From the NCBI GenBank assembly GCA_938001995.1, contig CALLAV010000243.1, forward strand, positions 1 to 19,948: 19,948 nucleotides of DNA, written 5' to 3'. Positions 8,151 through 15,753 of this stretch are shown here, piece by piece. The translations under genes were made by a program, and so were the position numbers. The first letter of the stretch is position 1; the number at the start of each line of letters is the position of its first letter. Source of the DNA: an uncultured Amylibacter sp. Its GTDB lineage: Bacteria > Pseudomonadota > Alphaproteobacteria > Rhodobacterales > Rhodobacteraceae. Under the pieces are notes generated by a model. The model saw nothing but the letters and a program-made list of their open reading frames with translations, had not been told where the DNA came from and ran no database searches.

Positions 8151-9213
8151 ATCGTTTGAGGATGGTCTGCGTTTCGCCCACAAGCCGTTCCACAACCTCT
8201 GCCGTGGTTTCAGCGCGCGCCAAACCCACCGCCTGCCCTGCCCACAGCGCAAAGGCGGCCCCTGTGCCGTCTTTGGCGGTGGCTGCACGAATGGGAGCGG
8301 TGGCCGCGTTCATCAGCGGGAAGTCGGGCCATTCGGCTACATTTGCCATGCCACGCGCATAGTCGTTGGTAATCGTGCGGGCCGCACGACCTGAAAAGGC
8401 GATGGAGTGCATGGTGTCGTCGCCTGTTGCGCGCAGCACGGCATCTTTGTGCACGTCATGGGAGCGGCATTCTGGCGTGGCCAAGAAAGCCGTGCCGATT
8501 TGAACGCCAGCCGCACCTAGCATCAGGGCCGCTGCTATTCCGCGCCCATCTGCGATGCCACCTGCCGCGATGACAGGCACGTTGACCGCGTCCACAATAC
8601 GGGGAACCAGCGCCATTGTCCCTGCCACATCCGCACCATTGCGCGGCAGGAACCAGCCGTTGTGCCCGCCTGCCTCATAGCCTTGGGCGATGATAGCGTC
8701 CGCGCCATTTTGTTCCAACCACTCCGCTTCAAGCGCAGATGTGGCGGAGGACAGGATCGTGCAGCCTTTGTCTTTGATCTGCGCAACGAGCGACGCATCT
8801 GGCAGGCCAAAATGAAAGCTGACAACATTCGGGGCGTGTTCAAGCAGAACATCACACATGGCTTGATCAAACGTCGGATGTGTTTCGTGCGGTTCAACGG
8901 GTTCCCCAAGTCCAAGCATGTCATACCACGGGCCGAGCCGTTCTATTGCGGCGGCGGTTTTGGCAGGATCATCAACAGGCGGTGTGTGCACAAAGAAGTT
9001 GTAGTTCAGTGCGCGGTTCGTCCCTGCCCGCGCCGCACTGGCATCTGCAATGAACTGATCAGGCGTTTGCAACGCACAGCCAAGTGATCCCATCGCCCCC
9101 GCATTGGCCGCAGCAATCGCCATTTCAGGCGAAGATGCACCAGCCATAGGGGCTTGGACAATGGGGTGTTCGATATTCAGAAGGTCGCACAGTCGCGCAT
9201 TGGGCCAGTTCAT
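8149..9213 (-). CDS. Nitronate monooxygenase family flavoprotein
   Basis: This 354-residue FMN-dependent TIM barrel belongs to the 2-nitropropane dioxygenase/nitronate monooxygenase family. Characterised members oxidise alkyl nitronates such as propionate-3-nitronate. The N-terminal HPIVQAPMAGASSPEMA holds the flavin-binding start of the barrel. GYEAGGHNG contains the histidine usually assigned as catalytic base, VIAAGGIADGRGIAAALMLGA is the phosphate-binding glycine loop, and GVQIGTAFLATPE follows. The ATG at 9213 begins MNWPNARLCDLLNIEHPIV, a normal family start. Substrates in this broad family are often unknown, so only the family is claimed. The gene is 9 bases from, and co-directional with, the START-domain gene upstream. 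Confidence 0.88.
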   Translation of the reverse strand: MNWPNARLCDLLNIEHPIVQAPMAGASSPEMAIAAANAGAMGSLGCALQTPDQFIADASAARAGTNRALNYNFFVHTPPVDDPAKTAAAIERLGPWYDMLGLGEPVEPHETHPTFDQAMCDVLLEHAPNVVSFHFGLPDASLVAQIKDKGCTILSSATSALEAEWLEQNGADAIIAQGYEAGGHNGWFLPRNGADVAGTMALVPRIVDAVNVPVIAAGGIADGRGIAAALMLGAAGVQIGTAFLATPECRSHDVHKDAVLRATGDDTMHSIAFSGRAARTITNDYARGMANVAEWPDFPLMNAATAPIRAATAKDGTGAAFALWAGQAVGLARAETTAEVVERLVGETQTILKR

Positions 9214-9222
9214 AGGCCAATG

Positions 9223-9684
9223 CTAGGCGGTCGCCGTGTCCCCGTAAAGCACCTTGGCCCGCTTTTCAAACGCACCAACGATCTGGCGCATTGCCTCGTT
9301 AAACACCAGACCGATTAGACCTTGCAGGATGGCGGACTTGAACTCGAAATCTACGTGAAAGTCCACTTGGCACGTGCCGTCGTCTTGGGGCGTGAACTTC
9401 CAGTGATTATAGAGGTATTTGAACGGACCATCGATGTATTCCACGTCGATGCGCCCATCTTCAGGCTTCATCGTAACGCGGCTGGTGAACCGCTCGCGAA
9501 ATACTTTGAACGAAATCACGAGGTCTGCATCCACCACAGCATGCCCATCTTTTTCCCATTCACGGCGAATACGGGTGGCGGCACACCACGGCAAAAATTC
9601 GTGGTATTTCCCAATGTCGGCAATCAGATCATACATCTGCTGCGCGCTGTAGGGCATCTGGCGGGTTTCACTGTGTGTCGGCAT
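9223..9684 (-). CDS. Coq10/RatA-type START-domain protein, probable ubiquinone-binding
   Basis: This 153-residue protein belongs to the polyketide cyclase/START superfamily, Coq10/RatA branch. YSAQQMYDLIADIGKYHEFLPWC near the N terminus is the family signature, followed by alternating beta strands (VISFKVFRERFTSRV, GRIDVEYIDGPFKYLYNHWKF) and a C-terminal helix (FNEAMRQIVGAFEKRA). Eukaryotic Coq10 binds coenzyme Q and helps it function in respiration; the E. coli relative RatA was described as an inhibitor of 70S ribosome assembly. The role here is more likely Coq10-like but is not shown by sequence. The frame is open upstream to 9828, but the extra 48 residues are unlike the family and would overlap the divergent hpt gene. 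The start was therefore placed at 9684 (MPTHSETRQMPYS), whose ribosome-binding site is weak. Confidence 0.85.
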   Translation of the reverse strand: MPTHSETRQMPYSAQQMYDLIADIGKYHEFLPWCAATRIRREWEKDGHAVVDADLVISFKVFRERFTSRVTMKPEDGRIDVEYIDGPFKYLYNHWKFTPQDDGTCQVDFHVDFEFKSAILQGLIGLVFNEAMRQIVGAFEKRAKVLYGDTATA

Positions 9685-9743
9685 CTTGTGTGTTATGTAG
9701 GACGTCCAAATCACCACGTCACTACGATTATCTGTCGCGGGTG

Positions 9744-9771
9744 CTGACAATTTTGTTAGGCAGGGTAAATT
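9744..9771 (+). promoter_or_regulatory. Possible sigma-70 promoter for hpt
   Basis: CTGACA (9744-9749) and TAAATT (9766-9771) are separated by 16 bases and end 27 bases before the hpt start. They match the -35 and -10 consensus at five and four of six positions. This is the best candidate in the 114-base divergent gap between the START-domain gene and hpt. Confidence 0.35.
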
Positions 9772-9798
9772 GGGGCGAAGCACAAAAGGATTCGCCTC

Positions 9799-10341
9799 AT
9801 GGACCACGACAATTATGTGATCGATCAACTGATTTCAGCCAAGTCGATTGCCGCACGGGTAGAGGCCTTGGCGGATGAGATATCGACGCATTTTGCAGAT
9901 ACGGACAAGCTGATCGTGGTTGGGCTGTTGCGAGGCAGCTTTGTGTTCATCGCCGATCTGGTGCGCGAATTGGACCTGCCCTGCGAGGTGGATTTCCTTG
10001 AAACATCCTCTTACGGCGACGGGATGCATTCTTCCCGCGAGGTGCGGATTTTGAAAGATCTGCGCGGAGAGATCGAGGGCCGTGATATTCTGGTGGTGGA
10101 AGATATTGTGGATACGGGCCACACGCTGAAACATGTGATTGGCCTGCTGAAATCGCGCAATCCAGCACGGCTTGAGGTTTGTGCCTTGCTCGACAAACCC
10201 TCACGGCGCGAGGTGGATGTGGCGGCCACATGGACGGGGTTTGAAATTCCGGATGAATTTGTTGTGGGCTATGGCATTGATTATGCGCAGCGCAATCGTA
10301 ATCTTGATCACATTGGTTCGGTACGGTTTATCGAGGATTAG
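9799..10341 (+). CDS. hpt: Hypoxanthine phosphoribosyltransferase
   Basis: This 180-residue purine-salvage enzyme joins hypoxanthine (and usually guanine) to PRPP, giving IMP or GMP. The PRPP-binding motif [13 protein letters not shown] at 98-110 is complete, with the paired acidic residues E101/D102. The LLRGSFVF loop lies at 43-50, K133 of [10 protein letters not shown] is the usual purine-contact lysine, and [23 protein letters not shown] closes the active site. The start has AGGA 8 bases upstream. The stop codon overlaps the stop of the convergent transporter gene by four bases. Confidence 0.95.
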   Translation: MDHDNYVIDQLISAKSIAARVEALADEISTHFADTDKLIVVGLLRGSFVFIADLVRELDLPCEVDFLETSSYGDGMHSSREVRILKDLRGEIEGRDILVVEDIVDTGHTLKHVIGLLKSRNPARLEVCALLDKPSRREVDVAATWTGFEIPDEFVVGYGIDYAQRNRNLDHIGSVRFIED

Positions 10342-11300
10342 GCCACAGCCGCTTTGGTGGCAGGGCCGAGTTTACCTTGAAACCAGCTAAGGTAGGTACG
10401 GGCCACAATGTAGGGCACCAATACCGTGGCAGCGGTTAGTGTCGCGATGGCCAGACCCTCTGCGACGATGCCGTAGCCCGCTTTTATGGCGAGGATTTGA
10501 ACGCCCGAAAATGCAGCCAGCGGGAAGGTGAACGCCCCCCATGCGGGTGTCCAGCCACCCTGCCCCATCCAGCGCATAAACGGCAAGAGCGCAATGGCCA
10601 CAAGAGAGGCACAGATCCACAGCGGCATGTAATACGTCGGCCCGCTGAGCGCATACATCCCAAGTGCAGTGACAGACGGCGGTGCCAGAAAGATCGCGTA
10701 ACTGGTTCGTTGTGGCAACGGTACACCGTGTGTGCGGGCGTTCAAAAGCGAGATTAGCAAGATCGCTGCGCTTAGCGGTATTGTAAGGACAAAAACCGCA
10801 ATCGCAAAACCGCCATACCCCAACTGAGGCGCCGCCAAGGTCGAGACCAGAACCCCGACCACAGGCAACATGATCACAGGGGAAATTTCTGCGAGTGTGT
10901 TTTCATGACGGCTGAGAATAACAAGCACACAGCCGAAATATACCGCATGCAGCAATAGGGCCATCCACCAAACAAGAAAGGCGCCAAGGGTGGTATAGGG
11001 CAGCAAAAACGCGGCCAAAGCCATAGCGCACATGGATCCCGCAGACACGGACCCACGGGCGGGGCCGATTTGCAAATCTTCCCACAGAACCTTTGGACGG
11101 ATCAGCAGTTTGATCACATAACTGGTCAGCGTAACCAGCAACAGAAGCGTAGCAACAACCCCAATTGCGGAACCGATTGTCGAAGGAATGTTCCAGACCG
11201 TTGCGGCGGCTTTCCAAGACAGGGCCAAACCGAACAGGCCAAGCAAACTTGGGAACAAGGCAGGCGGCGTGCGACGCCAGAAAGGTTTTAACGTGGCCAT
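10338..11300 (-). CDS. TDT/TehA (SLAC1-like) family membrane transporter
   Basis: This 320-residue protein is almost entirely hydrophobic, with about ten predicted membrane helices. It begins [26 protein letters not shown] and contains helix-forming stretches such as [14 protein letters not shown] and [19 protein letters not shown]. The [18 protein letters not shown] opening and ten-helix layout resemble the tellurite-resistance/dicarboxylate transporter (TDT) family, which includes TehA and plant SLAC1 anion channels. The substrate cannot be read from sequence, and a tellurite role should not be assumed. The start at 11300 was chosen because the 45 upstream residues are not family-like and run towards the divergent ureohydrolase gene; the ribosome-binding site is weak. 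Confidence 0.72.
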   Translation of the reverse strand: MATLKPFWRRTPPALFPSLLGLFGLALSWKAAATVWNIPSTIGSAIGVVATLLLLVTLTSYVIKLLIRPKVLWEDLQIGPARGSVSAGSMCAMALAAFLLPYTTLGAFLVWWMALLLHAVYFGCVLVILSRHENTLAEISPVIMLPVVGVLVSTLAAPQLGYGGFAIAVFVLTIPLSAAILLISLLNARTHGVPLPQRTSYAIFLAPPSVTALGMYALSGPTYYMPLWICASLVAIALLPFMRWMGQGGWTPAWGAFTFPLAAFSGVQILAIKAGYGIVAEGLAIATLTAATVLVPYIVARTYLSWFQGKLGPATKAAVA

Positions 11301-11367
11301 GATGTTTTTATTGCAGTCCTGTCGCAGTTGCGCCATCCATGAATGAAATATTTTGAGAGAGGTTGCA

Positions 11368-12330
11368 ATGGCTGGGCATGGATACGAAGACGGGCGTTTG
11401 AATCTGCCATTTGTGGGGATCGCGACCTTTGGCAAGAAAGACTATGTCGCGGATTGGGATGCCATTGATGCCGACGTGGCGATCATCGGCGCACCGTTTG
11501 ATTTTGGAGCACAGTTTCGATCAGGCGCACGCTTTGGTCCACGTTCGGTGCGAGAAGCATCCACCCTATTTTCCTTTGGACATGCTGGGGCATATGATCA
11601 CGAAGATGATGCGACGTATCTGGGTGAAGACGTGCGGATTGTGGATATGGGAGATGCGGATATCATCCACACGGACACGATCAATTCACACAAGAACATC
11701 GAATTTGCAGTGCGCAAAGCGCTGTCGGCAGGGGCGTTACCCGTGACGATTGGCGGGGATCATTCGGTGAATATCCCCTGTATCAATGCCTTTGACGATC
11801 AGGGCGATATCCACGTTTTGCAAATCGACGCGCATCTGGATTTTGTCGATGAGCGCCACGGGGTGCGGTATGGTCACGGCAATCCTATGCGGCGCGCGGC
11901 GGAAAAGCCGTATGTAACAGGGCTGTCGCAATACGGCATTCGCAATGTAAGCTCGACCGCGAAAGAAGGCTACGCGGCTGCGCGTGAAATGGGATCAGAT
12001 ATCCAGTCAGTGCGCCAGTTTCGCAAGATGGGCGTAGAGGCAGCCGCCGCACGCATCCCAAAGGGCGCGCGCGTGTATATAACAATCGACATTGATGCCT
12101 TTTGCCCAAGCATTGCGCCTGGCACAGGAACACCCAGCCATGGTGGTTTCCTTTATTATGAGGTGTTGGAGCTGTTGCAACTGGTCGCGCAAAACCATGA
12201 CGTCGTCGGAATTGATCTCGTCGAAGTGGCCCCCGACTATGATCAAACAGGTGGCACGGCGATCTTGGCAGCACAGGTTTTGTTAAACCTGTTGGGCTTC
12301 ATTTTTCACGAACGTGCGAAATCCAAATGA
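11368..12330 (+). CDS. speB: Agmatinase/arginase-family ureohydrolase
   Basis: This 320-residue binuclear-manganese hydrolase splits urea from a guanidino compound. Metal ligands are recognisable as H132 (GGDHSV), D154/H156/D158 (DAHLD) and D241/D243 (DIDAF). E287 (DLVEVAP) is the usual late conserved acid. In the third signature the residue before Pro is C246, where relatives commonly have Asp; this position is not a metal ligand. The DID...PSIAPGTGTPSHGGFLYYEV form resembles agmatinase/guanidinobutyrase/proclavaminate amidinohydrolase-like members rather than classical arginase, so the substrate is open. The start at 11368 has GAGAGAGG 5 bases upstream; the in-frame TTG at 11353 lies before it. 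It is first of four coupled genes and overlaps the next by four bases. Confidence 0.85.
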   Translation: MAGHGYEDGRLNLPFVGIATFGKKDYVADWDAIDADVAIIGAPFDFGAQFRSGARFGPRSVREASTLFSFGHAGAYDHEDDATYLGEDVRIVDMGDADIIHTDTINSHKNIEFAVRKALSAGALPVTIGGDHSVNIPCINAFDDQGDIHVLQIDAHLDFVDERHGVRYGHGNPMRRAAEKPYVTGLSQYGIRNVSSTAKEGYAAAREMGSDIQSVRQFRKMGVEAAAARIPKGARVYITIDIDAFCPSIAPGTGTPSHGGFLYYEVLELLQLVAQNHDVVGIDLVEVAPDYDQTGGTAILAAQVLLNLLGFIFHERAKSK

Positions 12331-13238
12331 CTGGGGCGCATGACTTTTCAAACGGCGCGGCGTGGATGGAAGGCAATATTATCCCCGTCGCCGAGGCCAA
12401 GATTTCCGTTTTTGACTGGGGTTTGACGCGTTCTGACATCACTTATGACGTGGTGCATGTTTGGGAAGGCGCGTTCTTTCGGCTTGATGATTATCTCGAT
12501 CGTTTTATGGCCTCGCAGGCAAAGTTGCGTCTGGATGTGGGCATGGATCGGGATGCCATTCGTGAGGCGTTGGTTGAATTGGTGGCCACATCTGGGCTGC
12601 GATCCGCCTATGTGTCGATGGTGGCATCGCGTGGAACGCCATTGGTGGCAGGGACGCGGGATCCAAGAGCCTGCAAAAACCACTTTTATGCTTGGGCCGT
12701 GCCGTTCATCTGGGTCATCCCAGAAGATGTGGCCAAACGCGGCGCGCATATTTCAGTGGCAGAGGACGCGCGGCGTATTCCTATAAATTCTGTCGATCCA
12801 ACGGTCAAAAACTATCACTGGGGCGATATGACGGCGGCGCTGTTCCAAGCACTTGATGATGGGTATGACACGACGGTTTTGCTCGATCACCAAGGTTTTG
12901 TGACCGAAGGACCGGGGTTTAACATTTTTGCGGTGATCGACGGTGTTGTGGTGACGCCGCGTGCGGGAATGCTAGAGGGTATTTCGCGCAAGACGGTGAT
13001 GGAAATTTGTGCCGACCTCGGCGTGGCGTGTGAAACGCGTGACATACCGCGCGATGCATTTCTTGGCGCAGATGAGGTGTTTACGGCCACAACGGCGGGT
13101 GGCCCTGTGGCGGTGACGCGTGTGAACGGGCGCATCCTTGGAAATGATGTGGCGGGGCCAGTTACCGCGCAAGTGCTAGAGACCTATTGGGCGTGGCATC
13201 AGCGTGCTGATCTGAACACAACGGTGGATTATCCATGA
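12327..13238 (+). CDS. Fold-type IV PLP aminotransferase, (R)-amine transaminase-like
   Basis: This 303-residue class IV aminotransferase (BCAT/DAAT superfamily) has the Schiff-base lysine K161 in DPTVKNYHWGDM, E194 in TEGPGFNIF for the pyridine nitrogen, and the phosphate loop TTAGG near 255-259. The run RSDITYDVVHVWEGAFFRLDD (35-55) and the C-terminal YWAWHQR resemble the fungal and actinobacterial (R)-selective amine:pyruvate transaminases as I remember them, more than IlvE. Members of the wider family convert branched-chain amino acids, D-amino acids or primary amines, so the substrate is uncertain. It overlaps the ureohydrolase and the cupin genes by four bases each. This suggests it may take the amine released by the ureohydrolase, which is inference. 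Confidence 0.82.
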   Translation: MTGAHDFSNGAAWMEGNIIPVAEAKISVFDWGLTRSDITYDVVHVWEGAFFRLDDYLDRFMASQAKLRLDVGMDRDAIREALVELVATSGLRSAYVSMVASRGTPLVAGTRDPRACKNHFYAWAVPFIWVIPEDVAKRGAHISVAEDARRIPINSVDPTVKNYHWGDMTAALFQALDDGYDTTVLLDHQGFVTEGPGFNIFAVIDGVVVTPRAGMLEGISRKTVMEICADLGVACETRDIPRDAFLGADEVFTATTAGGPVAVTRVNGRILGNDVAGPVTAQVLETYWAWHQRADLNTTVDYP

Positions 13239-13660
13239 GCACAACGGCGCAAGAGATCATCGAAACCTTGGGGCTGGAACCCCATCCTGAAGGCGGTTGG
13301 TATCGCGAGACTTGTGCGGCAGACACACATCCGCGCGCTGCGGGGACCTGTATCTATTTCCTTCTCGAGGCGCATCAAACCAGCCATTGGCATCGTGTGG
13401 ATAGTGCGGAAATTTGGCATTGGTATGCAGGATCGACGATGGAATTGCATCTGCATCAACGCGGCGAAAGAGAGGTTTCCATTCTGGGGCCTGATTTGCC
13501 CAATGAGGAACGCCCACAGTTGATTGTACCCCCGAATGTTTGGCAAAAATCAGTGCCAGTAGAAGGTTGGGTTTTGGTGGGTTGTACGGTTTCACCTGGC
13601 TTTGAATTTGACCGTTTTGAATTGGCGCCAGAGGGTTGGGAGCCTGACAGTGGATCATAA
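13235..13660 (+). CDS. Cupin-family protein (DUF985)
   Basis: This 141-residue protein is a small cupin of the DUF985 type. Recognisable parts are the N-terminal LGLEPHPEGGWYRET (12-26), SHWHRVDSAEIWHWYAG (50-66) with the first metal-type histidines, LHLHQ (71-75), PPNVWQKS (99-106) and GCTVSPGFEFDRFEL near the C terminus. The biochemical role of the family is not established; some structures bind metal and sugar-like ligands. It overlaps the aminotransferase by four bases and the desaturase by about eleven, so all three are probably translated together. No function is claimed beyond a cupin fold. Confidence 0.86.
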   Translation: MSTTAQEIIETLGLEPHPEGGWYRETCAADTHPRAAGTCIYFLLEAHQTSHWHRVDSAEIWHWYAGSTMELHLHQRGEREVSILGPDLPNEERPQLIVPPNVWQKSVPVEGWVLVGCTVSPGFEFDRFELAPEGWEPDSGS

Positions 13661-14543
13661 AGAGCTGATCAAATCGCTGGACGCAGACGCCCGCACGTAT
13701 CTGACGCAAAAGTCGGATCGTGCAGGGCTGAAACGGCTCGCGGGGCATTTTGGCTGGATCCTTGTGCTCGGATGTTATGTGGCCGTGGGCGCGCCGTTTT
13801 GGGGTTTGGCGCTCATCCCGCTGGGCATTTGCATCGTGTTTCTTTTCACCCTGTTGCATGAAACCGTTCATTTCACACCGTTCGAAAACACCCGACTGAA
13901 CACTGTGGTCGGGCACATCTGTTCCGTCCTTGTGATCGTGCCAAACACTTGGTTTCGCTATTTTCATCTGGCCCATCACAAATATACCAATGACCCCCTG
14001 AATGACCCGGAATTAGAAACACCAAAGCCCGAGAGCTTTGGCGATTACGTAGGGCACATCAGTGGTCTGCCCTATTGGAAAACTATGGCTCAATTGATTT
14101 GGAACCAAGCGAAAGGCGACGTCATTGCGCCCTACCTACCCGAACGGTCCAAGACGGCGATTGTTTGGCAGGCCCGTGGGTTGATCGCGGTTTACAGTTT
14201 TATGATTGTTTTGGTGGTGTTGGGCTGGAGCTGGATATTCTGGTGTTGGATGCTGCCACTTCTGCTGGGTCAGCCGTTTTTGCGTGCCTATCTGCTGGCC
14301 GAACATGGGCTGTGTCCGCCCGTGGCAAACATGTTTGAAAACACCCGCACGACCTACACCAATCGGGCGATCCGCTTTTTGGCGTGGAACATGCCTTACC
14401 ATGCAGAACACCACGCCTACCCCGCTGTGCCGTTTTACAAGCTGCCCCAATTTCACGCGCTGACACAGGATCAGTTGATCAGCACGTCCCACGGATATGC
14501 TGCGTTTCATCGGGATTACACAAACACGGTTCGCGATCAGTAA
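13650..14543 (+). CDS. Membrane fatty-acid desaturase family protein
   Basis: This 297-residue diiron membrane enzyme has the three histidine boxes HETVH (70-74), HLAHH (106-110) and HAEHH (251-255). Hydrophobic pairs lie near 33-68 and 172-215. The ENTRTTYTNRAIRFLAWNMPYHAEHH region is typical of acyl-lipid desaturases and related hydroxylases; the position of the double bond, or whether it hydroxylates, cannot be read. The start is a GTG at 13650, with GGGAG 7 bases upstream, inside the end of the cupin gene; a longer TTG start at 13602 lacks such a site. It ends the four-gene operon and its 3' end overlaps the convergent small membrane protein by 7 bases. Confidence 0.86.
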   Translation: MDHKELIKSLDADARTYLTQKSDRAGLKRLAGHFGWILVLGCYVAVGAPFWGLALIPLGICIVFLFTLLHETVHFTPFENTRLNTVVGHICSVLVIVPNTWFRYFHLAHHKYTNDPLNDPELETPKPESFGDYVGHISGLPYWKTMAQLIWNQAKGDVIAPYLPERSKTAIVWQARGLIAVYSFMIVLVVLGWSWIFWCWMLPLLLGQPFLRAYLLAEHGLCPPVANMFENTRTTYTNRAIRFLAWNMPYHAEHHAYPAVPFYKLPQFHALTQDQLISTSHGYAAFHRDYTNTVRDQ

Positions 14544-15040
14544 AGCGCGATTCCACAAGCCGCAGCATCAACGGTAACGCTGCCGATGATCGCTTCGTTC
14601 ACTGTGACATACGTGTTTGTGAAAGACGCGCCGTAAGCCATCAGGTGTTCGTAAAACCGCTGCGCGCAGAACTCTTCTTGATCGACTGTGGGGTCAAAGA
14701 CATCTGACGCGTCCGAGAATTCGGCAGTAAATTCATAGGTAAACGTAACGCCCGTACCTTCGGGATGGACCGCGATCAGCCAAAGCGCATCATAGATTTC
14801 CACAGGAACTTCGAAATCTGCGTAGGTTTGCTTCAGCGTTTCCTCCAACCCATCAGAAGATATTAAAAAGTCGATGGATTTTTCGGCGATATACTTTTCT
14901 GAAAAATTTTCACTGAACCGATTAGACAGGTGTTTACCAAGTGGCGTCAGCGTTAAGGCGGCAATAGCAACCAAGATCAAGCCGACGATTGCGCCAAAAA
15001 TCCAGAACGCAGGAGATCGGTTTTCGATGAATCCGCCCAA
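14537..15040 (-). CDS. Small membrane-anchored protein of unknown function
   Basis: I do not recognise this protein of 167 residues. One hydrophobic helix lies near 11-31 (FWIFGAIVGLILVAIAALTL). It is followed by a charged linker and a soluble alpha/beta-looking domain with few lysines or arginines and two cysteines near the C terminus (EEFCAQRF and AACGIALY), so a single-pass protein exported or anchored in the inner membrane is plausible. The start must be at or after 15043 because a stop lies directly upstream in frame. The best available start is TTG at 15040, three bases after the rlmE stop, which suggests coupled translation. It is the last gene of ppx-rlmE on the minus strand. Confidence 0.65.
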   Translation of the reverse strand: MGGFIENRSPAFWIFGAIVGLILVAIAALTLTPLGKHLSNRFSENFSEKYIAEKSIDFLISSDGLEETLKQTYADFEVPVEIYDALWLIAVHPEGTGVTFTYEFTAEFSDASDVFDPTVDQEEFCAQRFYEHLMAYGASFTNTYVTVNEAIIGSVTVDAAACGIALY

Positions 15041-15043
15041 CTG

Positions 15044-15751
15044 TCAGCCGCGAAAGCCTGTGGCGACTACAAATTTCTCTGAACTGTCAGAACGGCTCGC
15101 AGGGGGTTTTACGTTGGCGACTTTGGTGAACTTTTGCTTAAGCAGCTTTTGCAATTCACCTTCGGCCCCGCCCGCAAGGACTTTGGCGACAAAGGTTCCA
15201 CCTTCTTCCAGCACGTCAAATGCGAAATAGGCAGCAGCTTCACAAAGCGCCATAATGCGCAAATGGTCGGTTTGTTTGTGCCCTGAAGAGGATGCGGCCA
15301 TATCAGACATGACCACATCAGCTTTGCCGCCAAGCCAATCTTTGACTTGGTCATCCGCACCTTCATCCAAGAAGTCGAGCACGTGGATTTGGCACCCAGG
15401 GATCGGGTCAACCTCTTGCAGATCAATACCGAGGATTGTGCCGACTTTCTTGCCTTTGCGCTCGCCAAGGGAATTCACCTTGGGCACAGCCACTTGGCAC
15501 CAGCCCCCAGGCGCACAGCCCAGATCCACAACCCGCGCCCCTGGAACAAGGAAGCGGTACTTTTCATCCAATTCCAGAATTTTATAGGCCGCCCTGCCCC
15601 GATACCCGTCTTTTTGCGCTTTTTGCACATAGGGATCGTTCAATTGGCGCTCCAGCCAAAGCGTGGAAGACAATCGGCGCCCTTTGGCAGATTTAACGCG
15701 GACGCGCAGGTCACGTTGGCCGCGACCCGAAGATTTCTTTTCGTCTGCCAT
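15044..15751 (-). CDS. rlmE: 23S rRNA 2'-O-methyltransferase RlmE (FtsJ/RrmJ)
   Basis: This 235-residue SAM-dependent enzyme methylates the ribose of U2552 (E. coli numbering) in 23S rRNA, a late step in large-subunit assembly. The SAM-binding motif is [13 protein letters not shown] at 74-86. The catalytic K-D-K-E set is placed at K57, D150 (VMSDMA), K190 (FVAKVLAGG) and E225 ([11 protein letters not shown]). A basic N-terminal extension ([22 protein letters not shown]) precedes the domain, common in alphaproteobacterial members. Two bases separate it from ppx, and the next gene begins three bases after its stop. Confidence 0.95.
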   Translation of the reverse strand: MADEKKSSGRGQRDLRVRVKSAKGRRLSSTLWLERQLNDPYVQKAQKDGYRGRAAYKILELDEKYRFLVPGARVVDLGCAPGGWCQVAVPKVNSLGERKGKKVGTILGIDLQEVDPIPGCQIHVLDFLDEGADDQVKDWLGGKADVVMSDMAASSSGHKQTDHLRIMALCEAAAYFAFDVLEEGGTFVAKVLAGGAEGELQKLLKQKFTKVANVKPPASRSDSSEKFVVATGFRG

Positions 15752-15753
15752 GA

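Noticed and set aside
13257..13979. 240-codon open frame on the minus strand opposite the cupin and desaturase genes
   Set aside because: The plus strand carries clear cupin and three-histidine-box motifs across the same bases; the minus frame shows no family pattern.
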